Part shown: piece by piece, positions 1 to 6,373 of the stretch
Position numbering within the stretch: the first letter of the stretch is position 1
Layout of the letters: each line of letters starts with the position of its first letter
NCBI GenBank assembly: GCA_017613855.1
Contig: JAGACY010000169.1
Location: forward strand, 1-11,086
DNA from: Pseudomonadota bacterium
Lineage (GTDB): Bacteria > Myxococcota > Bradymonadia > UBA4248
Reading direction: 5' to 3'
DNA length: 11,086 nt
Translations under genes and position numbers: made by a program
The notes under the pieces: generated by a model
What the model was told of the DNA's origin: nothing
Database searches by the model: none
The model's input: only the letters and a program-made list of their open reading frames with translations

Positions 1-1
1 A

Positions 2-31
2 TTTGTCGAACACGCCAAAGCCTATAAATAA
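2..31 (+). CDS. Possible C-terminal tail of an upstream gene (partial)
   Basis: Frame 2 from the window edge reads FVEHAKAYK followed by TAA at 29-31. The short peptide has a plausible charged C-terminal composition, and the gene would run in the same direction as recN. The other two forward frames also close within 40 bases, so the choice of frame is a judgement from residue composition only. No family can be named from nine residues. Confidence 0.3.
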   Translation, partial: FVEHAKAYK

Positions 32-41
32 CTCAAAGTAA

Positions 42-61
42 AGACGTTCCATGGAACGTCT
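42..61. repeat. 20-bp perfect palindrome, GAGACGTTC family, copy 1
   Basis: The arms AGACGTTCCA and TGGAACGTCT meet with no spacer. The same core (GACGTTC...GAACGTC) recurs at 3349-3371 and 4631-4652, each time in an intergenic region. Here it sits about 85 bp upstream of the recN start. It could be a protein-binding operator, or one arm of the hairpin array described for the other two copies. A shorter palindrome, TGTATACA at 76-83, and a strong hairpin at 95-122 follow it, which mirrors the multi-hairpin layout of the other copies. Confidence 0.75.
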
Positions 62-94
62 CTTACGCTATCTCTTGTATACACGATATTCCCT

Positions 95-122
95 GTAGAG
101 CCGTGTCTCGACACGGCTCTAC
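95..122. repeat. Long perfect inverted repeat in the recN leader
   Basis: The arms GTAGAGCCGTGTC (95-107) and GACACGGCTCTAC (110-122) are perfectly complementary over 13 bp around a 2-base centre (TC). As RNA this would be a 12-bp hairpin with a CUCG loop. It ends 23 bases before the recN ATG and has no T-tract, so it is unlikely to be a standard terminator of the upstream gene. It may be a regulatory hairpin, an operator, or part of the interspersed repeat whose palindrome lies at 42-61. Confidence 0.75.
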
Positions 123-145
123 CAGTCGATGTCATTCCATAAAAC

Positions 146-1840
146 ATGCTGACCACCCTTGTTATAAAGGACTTTGCCATCATTTCAGAGTTGGAGCTCA
201 ACTTTGAGGATGGCATGTCTGTGCTGACCGGCGAGACCGGTGCCGGCAAATCGATTATTGTCAATGCCCTTAAATTGTTGTTGGGAGCGCGGTCTTCGAC
301 GGATATCATTCGTACCGGAGCCGAAGAAGCCGTCGTCGAGGGCATGTTTACGGTTGATCATCGCCATGCACCGGCCATGGCCATGCTCCAGGCCATCGGG
401 ATAAATCTCGATGACGATGAGTTCGTCGTTCGCCGCGTGATTCCCCGCAAAGGACGCGGCCGGATTTATATCGGCGGGACGCTGCAGACGATTACGACAT
501 TGCGCGATTTAATGCGCACGGTGATCGATATCTCCGGGCAGCATGAACATGTCAGTCTGCTCGATGATGCCAAGCATCTGAGCATTCTCGACAGATATGC
601 CTGCATCGAAGACGATACAGACGCCTTTGCCCGTCGTTTTTCCGCTTATTCTGCGCTTAAGCGCGAACGTAACACGTTGGCAGCCTCACTCGAGGAACGC
701 GCCAAAAGACTTGATTTTCTCAATTATCAAATTGATGAGCTTTCATCGGCCAATGTTCAGCCCGGCGAGGCAGACGAGGTGGCCGGGGAACTCAAATGCC
801 TCTCGAATGCAGAGGCGCTTCAGCAGGCCGTTGACAGTGCGATGGCCGATCTCTATGACGATGAAAATTCCATCGTTTCCCGTTTGGGTATGCATATCTC
901 GGCACTGCGCCGTGTATCTGCTGGCCAAAAAGGCATACAGGATGCCGTTGGGGGCATGCAGGATGCCCTCTCGACACTCGAAGATGCCGTTCACGAACTG
1001 CGCCATTTCTCAATGGATGATGCTTCGCCTGAACGGCTCGAAGAACTCCAGTCAAGGCTCTCGCTGATTGACAAGCTCGAGCGGAAATATCGCGTCAAAG
1101 GCGATGATCTTCCGGGCCTTCTGGATTCTCTCCAAAATGAAAAAAAATCGCTCGTCCTTTCGGATGCGCGTATTTCAGAGCTGGATAAAACCATGGCATC
1201 AGAGAAAACAGCCCTTTCCAAGATGGCTGCCGAACTCTCGCAGATGCGCAGAAAGGCCGCAGAAAAACTCGCCCTCGAAGCGACAGAAGGCCTGCATTTG
1301 CTTGCCATGGAGAATGCGGCCATTGATATTATTTGCCATTCTACGGATAATTTCGATAATATGAAGACGACCGGGGCGGATGAAATTCAGTTTCTTCTGC
1401 GCCCCAACCCCGGGGAAGACGCCAGACCACTGGCAAAAATCGCCTCCGGTGGTGAGCTTTCAAGAGTTTTGTTAGCTTTAAAACGCGCGCTAGTGGAAAA
1501 AGACGACGTTGCGTGCTATGTATTTGATGAGGTCGATACCGGCATCGGTGGTCAGACCGCCACGCATGTGGCTTACATGCTGAAAGAAGTCAGTCGGTGT
1601 CATCAGGTTCTGTGCATTACGCACCTGGCTAGCATTGCCAGCTTTGCGGATGCGCATTTTCGTGTATCAAAATCGGTAATCAATGACCGTACGCAGAGTT
1701 CAATCACTCTGCTTAAAGAATCGGAACGCGTCGAAGAAATCGCACGTATGTTGGGGGGGACTTCGATTACGGCCAAGACGATGGAGCATGCCGCCGAGAT
1801 GATCGCGCAGGCACGTGAATCGTCAGCACCGAGAAAATAA
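146..1840 (+). CDS. recN: DNA repair protein RecN (SMC-like ATPase)
   Basis: RecN is a cytoplasmic SMC-family ATPase that acts early in recombinational repair of double-strand breaks. The 564 residues match the usual family length. The N-terminal half-ATPase carries Walker A GETGAGKS at 29-36 and the RecN-typical ISGQHEH at 129-135. Residues about 160-375 are helical and charged, as expected for the coiled-coil arms. The C-terminal half has the ABC signature ASGGELSR at 433-440, Walker B with CYVFDEVDTGIGG at 457-469, the switch region ITHLASIASFAD at 491-502, and EEIARMLGG near 530. The ATG at 146 is the first possible start because an in-frame TAA lies at 140-142, and MLTTLVIKDFAII is a typical RecN N-terminus. 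No Shine-Dalgarno sequence is visible upstream. recN is SOS-induced in many bacteria; the palindromes in the leader are candidate control sites, but that is inference. Confidence 0.97.
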   Translation: MLTTLVIKDFAIISELELNFEDGMSVLTGETGAGKSIIVNALKLLLGARSSTDIIRTGAEEAVVEGMFTVDHRHAPAMAMLQAIGINLDDDEFVVRRVIPRKGRGRIYIGGTLQTITTLRDLMRTVIDISGQHEHVSLLDDAKHLSILDRYACIEDDTDAFARRFSAYSALKRERNTLAASLEERAKRLDFLNYQIDELSSANVQPGEADEVAGELKCLSNAEALQQAVDSAMADLYDDENSIVSRLGMHISALRRVSAGQKGIQDAVGGMQDALSTLEDAVHELRHFSMDDASPERLEELQSRLSLIDKLERKYRVKGDDLPGLLDSLQNEKKSLVLSDARISELDKTMASEKTALSKMAAELSQMRRKAAEKLALEATEGLHLLAMENAAIDIICHSTDNFDNMKTTGADEIQFLLRPNPGEDARPLAKIASGGELSRVLLALKRALVEKDDVACYVFDEVDTGIGGQTATHVAYMLKEVSRCHQVLCITHLASIASFADAHFRVSKSVINDRTQSSITLLKESERVEEIARMLGGTSITAKTMEHAAEMIAQARESSAPRK

Positions 1841-1859
1841 AGAGCCTTTGCGCTCTTTT
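1839..1859 (+). terminator. Terminator-like hairpin directly after recN
   Basis: The arms AAAGAGC (1839-1845) and GCTCTTT (1852-1858) flank a 6-base loop, and the 3' arm runs into TTTT (1856-1859). It overlaps the recN stop codon and ends only 13 bases before the next gene's ATG. The stem is short and only moderately GC-rich, so it may act as a weak terminator or attenuator within a recN-M23 operon rather than a full stop. Confidence 0.55.
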
Positions 1860-1872
1860 GAGATATCCCTAT

Positions 1873-3264
1873 ATGTCACAGCATAAACTCCCCCTCTCCA
1901 TGACCATGGGAAGACGAAAAAGATCTCCGTGGCCATGGATTCTGGGCGGCATCGCGCTTGTTATTGCGGTGCTTTGTGTCTGCGTTTTGTCCCATGGCGA
2001 GGACGATGATATGCTGACCGAGTCAGATCCCATCGATCTCGATGCACTGGGCATGCAGGAATGGTCTGATCTTTCCGAATTAACCCGGCAATATATGGAT
2101 GAGGATATCCCTCAGGATGTCCCGGAACCTACGCTCGATAATTCGGATCCATTCCTCATCAAAGGCAAAATTACCAGAAATCAGACGCTCTTCGTCGCAC
2201 TCAAAAATCATGGCCTCGATCTGGGCGATATTCACCAGGTCATTGCCTCTATGCAGAATATCGTCGACTTTAAACGCACCAAACCAGGTGATCGTTATGA
2301 AGTGCATCTCGACGTCGATAAACGCATCCTCAAGTTCATCTATGAGATTTCTGCTGAGGATATCAGCATCGCCGAACGCAACGGCAACGAATTTGTTGCC
2401 CATAAGGTCGATGTGCATAAACGCACGGAACGCAGATTGGTAAAAGGGGAACTCACCTCATCGCTCTATCAGGCATTTATCGATTTGGGCGAATCGGGTG
2501 AACTGGCTTCCCATTTTATGCAGCTGTTCAAGTACGACATTGATTTCGGCACAAACTCTCAGCGCGGCGATACATTTAGTGTGCTCGTCGATCGGGTCAC
2601 GCTCAATGGCGAATTCTATCGCTATGGCCGGGTTTGGGCTGCCACTTATCAATCGAATGCACTCGGCAAAAATCTCGAAGCCTACTATTTCGAATCCGAC
2701 GAGGAATATTCCGGCTATTACAATGCCGAAGGCCGTGGTTTAAAGCGCAATATCCTCAAGACGCCCGTCGTCGGATGCAAAGTTTCGAGCCCTTATAACC
2801 CCAAGCGTCTGCATCCCATCTTTAAAACCATACGTCCTCACCGGGGCATCGACTGGGCCTGCAATACCGGTACGCCCATTTACGCATTTGCCGATGGCGT
2901 CGTCACTTTTGCCGGATGGAAAGGCGGCAACGGGAACCTGCTCGTCATCGAACATGCCCATGGTTATACTTCGCTGTACGCCCATCTCTATGCTTTTGGC
3001 AGAGGCATCAAAAAAGGCGCCAAAGTCCGCCAGGGGCAAATCGTTGCGCAGGTCGGCAATACCGGTAACTCGACGGGACCACACCTTCATTTTGGTGTTA
3101 AAATTAACGGTGAATACGTCGATCCCGCCAAGATCAATGACAGTTTCTCGCTTGAGCTCACAGGCAACCGGCTGCATACATTCAATCAGACGCGCGACAA
3201 AATTAAGCTGGCTATGTCGGGACAGCCCGGTGCCATCGAAATTGTGCAGGATTCGGCCAAATAA
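1873..3264 (+). CDS. M23 family metallopeptidase, MepM/Csd3-like, membrane-anchored
   Basis: Likely a zinc-dependent peptidoglycan D,D-endopeptidase acting in the periplasm. From the ATG at 1873 (463 residues) there is a basic N-terminus with one membrane segment at about 20-42. A LysM/OapA-like region follows at about 96-160 (GKITRNQTLFVALKNHGL...). Next comes a Csd3/MepM-like second domain at about 195-295 (LYQAFIDLGES...FKYDIDFGTNSQRGDTF). The LytM/M23 catalytic domain spans about 300-420. All metal and catalytic residues are present: HRGID (H323, D327), YAHL (H371) and GPHLHFG (H404, H406), so an active enzyme is expected. The frame is also open from a TTG at 1858, but that codon lies inside the post-recN hairpin, so the ATG at 1873 is preferred; its ribosome site is weak (GAG at 1860-1862). 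No separate promoter is obvious, which suggests co-transcription with recN. Confidence 0.93.
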   Translation: MSQHKLPLSMTMGRRKRSPWPWILGGIALVIAVLCVCVLSHGEDDDMLTESDPIDLDALGMQEWSDLSELTRQYMDEDIPQDVPEPTLDNSDPFLIKGKITRNQTLFVALKNHGLDLGDIHQVIASMQNIVDFKRTKPGDRYEVHLDVDKRILKFIYEISAEDISIAERNGNEFVAHKVDVHKRTERRLVKGELTSSLYQAFIDLGESGELASHFMQLFKYDIDFGTNSQRGDTFSVLVDRVTLNGEFYRYGRVWAATYQSNALGKNLEAYYFESDEEYSGYYNAEGRGLKRNILKTPVVGCKVSSPYNPKRLHPIFKTIRPHRGIDWACNTGTPIYAFADGVVTFAGWKGGNGNLLVIEHAHGYTSLYAHLYAFGRGIKKGAKVRQGQIVAQVGNTGNSTGPHLHFGVKINGEYVDPAKINDSFSLELTGNRLHTFNQTRDKIKLAMSGQPGAIEIVQDSAK

Positions 3265-3270
3265 CAGCAT

Positions 3271-3381
3271 GACGCGCTGTATTGCCGCAGGCAAGAGGCG
3301 CGTCCAAAGGCCGTATCGCGAAGCAATAGGCCGATATGGCGAGCTGCAGAGACGTTCCCGGGGAACGTCTCAAAGCGAGCG
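3271..3381 (-). repeat. Interspersed hairpin-array element, copy 2 (minus orientation)
   Basis: Three consecutive hairpins fill the space after the M23 gene. The first (3271-3304) pairs GACGCGC with GCGCGTC and TTGCC with GGCAA around a GCA loop. The second (3309-3332) pairs GGCC with GGCC and TATCGC with GCAATA around GAA, leaving G3313 bulged. The third (3349-3371) is GAGACGTTCCC, a central G, and GGGAACGTCTC. Read on the minus strand, the whole stretch aligns with 4623-4731 and includes shared blocks such as TCGCTTTGAGACGTTC, AACGTCTCTGCAGCTC, TCGGCCTAT, CGCGATACGGCCT and TGCCTGCGGCA. No T-tract follows the first hairpin, so it may end the M23 transcript by structure alone or not at all. 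Confidence 0.85.
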
Positions 3382-3443
3382 CCACACCATGAAAGCCCCC
3401 GAATGGGCAAAAAATCACATTCAAAATACAATCTTTTCTGCGG

Positions 3444-3449
3444 TATGAT
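3444..3449 (+). promoter_or_regulatory. Candidate -10 box for the DUF362 gene
   Basis: TATGAT lies 50 bases upstream of the chosen ATG at 3500, just after an AT-rich stretch. No good -35 element is found at 16-18 bp; TTCAAA at 3420-3425 is the nearest candidate. This is a sequence-only guess. Confidence 0.3.
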
Positions 3450-3490
3450 GAATGCGTGTTCGGGGGATTTATGAAGTATTATTGCAAGCT

Positions 3491-3494
3491 GGAG
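3491..3494 (+). promoter_or_regulatory. Ribosome binding site that fixes the DUF362 start
   Basis: GGAG is spaced 5 bases before the ATG at 3500. That ATG begins a textbook Lys-Lys signal peptide. An earlier in-frame ATG at 3452 would add 16 residues (MRVRGIYEVLLQAGVP) in front of the signal peptide and has no comparable site, so 3500 is preferred. Confidence 0.7.
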
Positions 3495-3499
3495 TTCCT

Positions 3500-4609
3500 A
3501 TGAAAAAATGGCTCATCTCTCTTGCTGTGTTATCGCTTCTTTGCAGCGTTTCATGCTCTCCGAACAAATCCGGCGAGAATGTCGAGACGCCTACCGAAAA
3601 TAATGTTCCTGCGGCACAGCCCGATCATGGTGGTGATACCGCTGCGGATGAAGCTAAAAATGAGGAACAGGGCGGCGATTCGGCCAAAACAGATACTTTT
3701 AAAACAAACGGCGGTTACGATATCAGCCTGTCTGCGCTGCCGCATCAAAAGGCAGATGCCGAAACGCCGGTGTATTTCATTTCGGAGATAAGCCCCGAAT
3801 CGCTGGTCAAGGTTTATCAGCAGCTGCACTGGGAACCTAAAGGCAAAGTCGGCGTCAAGATGTCGACTGGCGAGTCCGAAAAGACCAATCATTTGCGCCC
3901 GGAAATGATTAAGGATTTGGTGCATGCCGTGAATGGTACGATCGTCGAATGCAATACGGCTTACGGCGGTAATCGCGCGACGACCGAAAAACATTGGAAA
4001 GTCATCGAAGAACGCGGCTACAAGACGGTTGCCGCTGTCGATATTCTCGATGCCGAAGGTTCGATGAGTCTGCCCGTCGACGGCAAGAATCTCAAGGAAG
4101 ATCTGGTCGGTTCGCACTTCGCCAATTACGATTCCTATCTCGTCTTATCGCATTTTAAAGGCCATCAGATGGGCGGATTCGGCGGTGCCATCAAGAATCT
4201 CTCGATTGGATTCGGCTCATCCGAGGGCAAGCTTTGGATTCATTCTGCCGGACGTTCTAAAACTGAGTGGCTCTCTGACAAACAGGACGAGTTCCTCGAG
4301 TCGATGGCCGAGGCCGCGAAAGCGGTGACCGATGCCAAGCCCATGGTGTACGTCAGCGTCATGAACCGCCTTTCGGTCGATTGTGACTGCAACGCCAATC
4401 CCGCCGAGCCCGACATGCACGATATTGGCGTGCTCGCTTCGGCCGACCCACTCGCCATTGATCAGGCGGCGATCGATATCGTTTATGCCATGCCCGACAA
4501 GGATTCGCTCGTCAAGCGCATCGAACGCCAGAATGGCCTGCATACACTCGATCATGCCGAAGCCATGAAGCTCGGCCATCGCGATTATAAACTCGTCATT
4601 GTACAATAA
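3500..4609 (+). CDS. DUF362 domain protein, probable exported lipoprotein
   Basis: The 369-residue product starts MKKWLISLAVLSLLCSVSC, a signal peptide with a likely lipidation Cys at 19 (SVSC, a weak lipobox). A low-complexity Glu/Asp/Asn/Gly linker covers about 20-66. The body (about 80-369) matches the DUF362 family: VGVKMSTGE near 117-125, TIVECNTAYGGNR at 147-159, LSHFKGHQMGGFGGAIKNLS at 216-235, CDCNANPAEPD at 295-305 and ADPLAIDQAAIDI at 315-327. The biochemical role of the family is not established; many members are cytoplasmic and carry a ferredoxin-type 4Fe-4S module, which is absent here. The gene is flanked on both sides by inverted copies of the hairpin-array element. The distance from the M23 gene and the separate promoter candidate suggest its own transcript. 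Confidence 0.85.
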   Translation: MKKWLISLAVLSLLCSVSCSPNKSGENVETPTENNVPAAQPDHGGDTAADEAKNEEQGGDSAKTDTFKTNGGYDISLSALPHQKADAETPVYFISEISPESLVKVYQQLHWEPKGKVGVKMSTGESEKTNHLRPEMIKDLVHAVNGTIVECNTAYGGNRATTEKHWKVIEERGYKTVAAVDILDAEGSMSLPVDGKNLKEDLVGSHFANYDSYLVLSHFKGHQMGGFGGAIKNLSIGFGSSEGKLWIHSAGRSKTEWLSDKQDEFLESMAEAAKAVTDAKPMVYVSVMNRLSVDCDCNANPAEPDMHDIGVLASADPLAIDQAAIDIVYAMPDKDSLVKRIERQNGLHTLDHAEAMKLGHRDYKLVIVQ

Positions 4610-4622
4610 TCTTTGATGGTGG

Positions 4623-4731
4623 TTCGCTTTGAGACGTTCGAATGAACGTCTCTGCAGCTCACTTTCGGCCTATCGCTGCGCGATACGGCCTCGCCAACAC
4701 GCCTATGCCTGCGGCATACGGCGTGTTTGTT
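4623..4731 (+). repeat. Interspersed hairpin-array element, copy 3 (plus orientation)
   Basis: Three hairpins in a row. The first (4631-4652) pairs GAGACGTTC with GAACGTCTC around GAAT. The second (4667-4690) pairs GGCC with GGCC and TATCGC with GCGATA around TGC, with C4686 bulged. The third (4696-4727) pairs AACACGCC with GGCGTGTT and TATGCC with GGCATA around TGC, with C4719 bulged. The element aligns with the reverse complement of 3271-3381 along nearly its full length, so the two copies form inverted repeats about 1.2 kb apart enclosing the DUF362 gene. Confidence 0.87.
4696..4731 (+). terminator. Probable terminator of the DUF362 gene
   Basis: This is the third hairpin of the repeat element, a 14-bp stem with one bulged base and a 3-base loop, followed by TTTGTTATT. 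It lies 86 bases after the DUF362 stop codon and between two converging genes. The T-rich tail is on the + strand only, which favours termination of the rightward transcript. It may partly block the leftward one too. Confidence 0.6.
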
Positions 4732-4803
4732 ATTGTGTGACGGACGAATGCTCAAAAGTATAGGTTCTGCCTGATGATGTCATGGCCATTGCGGATTATC
4801 GTA

Positions 4804-6111
4804 TTAAAATGGCAGGGCAACCGATGAATCTTTGGGGCGGGGGTCCGGAGCTACGTTTGGATTCGGACCATCTTCTTTGGGAATCTTTGCATATTCATCT
4901 TTCACGAAAGGACATCGCTCGTGCATTTCTGTGAGTGAATACTTTCGATAGGAGATGACGTAATAGTAACCGTCCTCATTATTTTTGACATATCTGCCGT
5001 AGACGAGCTGAAACTCATCCGCTTGCATGAGACTGTCCAGCCATGGCCGATGCGGCTTGTGTTTGCTTTGGAGCAATATTTTGGAGCCATGGTCTGAAGT
5101 TTGAACATCTGCATACGTGAGACGGCCTGCAAAAGCCATCATGACATAGGGATCCATGGTGTCGTCCAGTTCGAAAAAACGATAATGACCGACACATCCG
5201 GTTTCCCATCCCAGGCTGACAAACATCGCTCTATAGTCAGATTCTTCAAATATGCTGTAATAGAATGCCAGATTGATATCCAGCAAATTGTTGTCCGTAT
5301 AAAATGTCTCATTGGAGCTATAGCGGGTGCTATGTCTTTCTTTTTTATTGCTTTTGGGACTTACTTGTGTGCCGGTTATGGTTGAATCAAGCCAGGATGC
5401 TGTCGATCTTGTTTTTTTACATACACCGCCGACGGTGTGCTTGTTGGCCAGGGCTTTGTATAATTTTTGATAATCTATTTTTTTTAGGGCATTCTGAAAA
5501 GAGTTCAGGTCTCCATCCATCTGAATGACGAAATCTTCGGAATTATCATAACAATTCTTGTTGTCTACCAGCTTTGTGATGAGGTCGTTGAGTATATCTT
5601 CGGGATTGCGTCGTAAATCTTCTTTTTTGAGAGGAATTATATTGTCGTTCTTTCTGATCTCATCGAGAATCATGTCGTGCTTTAGATTGAATATGTCTAT
5701 TTGAGTTCTTTCTTCTTGTAATGGTTTTGTTTCGGCAGGTGGAGCGTTATTGGTATTGGTTATATTTTCGGTCTGGATTTCATTGGGTAGATTGGAGATG
5801 TCATTTTCCAGCTTTGGTTTGGAGACAAAGAGTATTACAAAGATAATGATGGCTACGGCTACGATAAAAATGGCTGTTCCAATAATTAAGGGGGCATTTT
5901 GGTTGCTCTGTCTTACGGATGCACTGTAGTAGGGAAATTGATCCGCAGACTTTCCAAAGTTTGATTGTTGATCATTGAACAAGTCATTCGAGCTTTGCGA
6001 ATCGGCGGTTTTTAGAGGTTGTGCGTTCTGGTTCGTCAAATCTGCACCGCAGAATACGCATTTTTTATTGGTATCTATCTGGTTCGCACCGCATTTGTAA
6101 CATTTGATCAT
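4804..6111 (-). CDS. Zinc-ribbon, single-TM protein of unknown function
   Basis: The 435-residue product begins with a zinc ribbon of form CxxC-x10-CxxC (C4, C7, C18, C21). A Gln/Asn/Ser-rich linker and one strong hydrophobic segment at about 74-96 (PLIIGTAIFIVAVAIIIFV) follow. An acidic linker and an unrecognised domain cover about 135-410. The tail (411-430) is Pro-rich. The expected topology is zinc ribbon in the cytoplasm and the large domain outside. A stretch near 325-390 (MMAFAGRLTYADV...FQLVYGRYVKN) has strand-rich spacing that might be an OB-like fold, but this is weak. The start is supported by AAGGAAG at 6121-6127 (minus strand), 9 bases from the ATG. The gene is AT-richer and uses more Asn/Ile/Lys codons than its neighbours, which may mean recent acquisition or low constraint. 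I do not recognise a specific function. Confidence 0.85.
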   Translation of the reverse strand: MIKCYKCGANQIDTNKKCVFCGADLTNQNAQPLKTADSQSSNDLFNDQQSNFGKSADQFPYYSASVRQSNQNAPLIIGTAIFIVAVAIIIFVILFVSKPKLENDISNLPNEIQTENITNTNNAPPAETKPLQEERTQIDIFNLKHDMILDEIRKNDNIIPLKKEDLRRNPEDILNDLITKLVDNKNCYDNSEDFVIQMDGDLNSFQNALKKIDYQKLYKALANKHTVGGVCKKTRSTASWLDSTITGTQVSPKSNKKERHSTRYSSNETFYTDNNLLDINLAFYYSIFEESDYRAMFVSLGWETGCVGHYRFFELDDTMDPYVMMAFAGRLTYADVQTSDHGSKILLQSKHKPHRPWLDSLMQADEFQLVYGRYVKNNEDGYYYVISYRKYSLTEMHERCPFVKDEYAKIPKEDGPNPNVAPDPRPKDSSVALPF

Positions 6112-6120
6112 GGCTTTGGT

Positions 6121-6127
6121 CTTCCTT
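6121..6127 (-). promoter_or_regulatory. Shine-Dalgarno for the zinc-ribbon gene
   Basis: The minus strand reads AAGGAAG nine bases before the ATG at 6111. This is a good match and supports that start, which also places the CxxC pair immediately at the N-terminus. Confidence 0.7.
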
Positions 6128-6284
6128 TGTGGGATGCTTTTGATGGATGCTCCTTGCGGACAAAGAACTGCAATCCGCCATTTACAATACCATAGTTTTC
6201 TTTGCGGGACATCATGAATACGGTATTACAGATTTGCATTTCAGGAAAATATACACTTTTACATGCGAAATCTTAAAACAGTTT

Positions 6285-6293
6285 TGCTATAAT
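6285..6293 (+). promoter_or_regulatory. Extended -10 promoter for the Cys-rich lipoprotein operon
   Basis: TGCTATAAT is a perfect extended -10 element (TGnTATAAT). No good -35 box lies at 16-18 bp; TTTACA at 6258-6263 is too far. Transcription would begin near 6300 and leave a leader of roughly 74 bases before the ATG at 6374. The rest of the 262-bp divergent region (6112-6373) is AT-rich, with a small GCGGA/TCCGC inverted repeat at 6156-6178. No convincing promoter for the leftward gene was identified. Confidence 0.6.
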
Positions 6294-6373
6294 GCCGATG
6301 GGGAAGTTTGACTTGAGACGGCATAAAGGCGTTTTTATCGCTCCATAGCCCATAACAGATAGGTATTAGGAAT

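Noticed and set aside
95..122. Standard intrinsic terminator of the upstream gene
   Set aside because: The stem is strong, but neither side has a T-tract (ACCAGTCGATG follows on the + strand).
2740..3294. Long open frame on the minus strand opposite the M23 gene (184 codons)
   Set aside because: It is antisense to the conserved catalytic domain, shows no family motifs, and its openness follows from the codon bias of the true gene. The overlapping + frame at 2888-3448 is rejected for the same reason, although it runs past the M23 stop into the hairpin element.
3452..3499. N-terminal extension of the DUF362 protein from the ATG at 3452
   Set aside because: It would put 16 residues ahead of a normal signal peptide, overlaps the candidate -10 box, and lacks a ribosome site, whereas GGAG precedes the ATG at 3500.
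3551..4117. Minus-strand open frame of 188 codons opposite the DUF362 gene
   Set aside because: It mirrors a gene with recognisable family motifs and a signal peptide. No ribosome site or recognisable domain was seen.
3271..4731. Composite transposon around the DUF362 gene
   Set aside because: There is no transposase or integrase between the inverted repeats, and no obvious target duplication. The repeats are hairpin arrays rather than insertion sequence ends.
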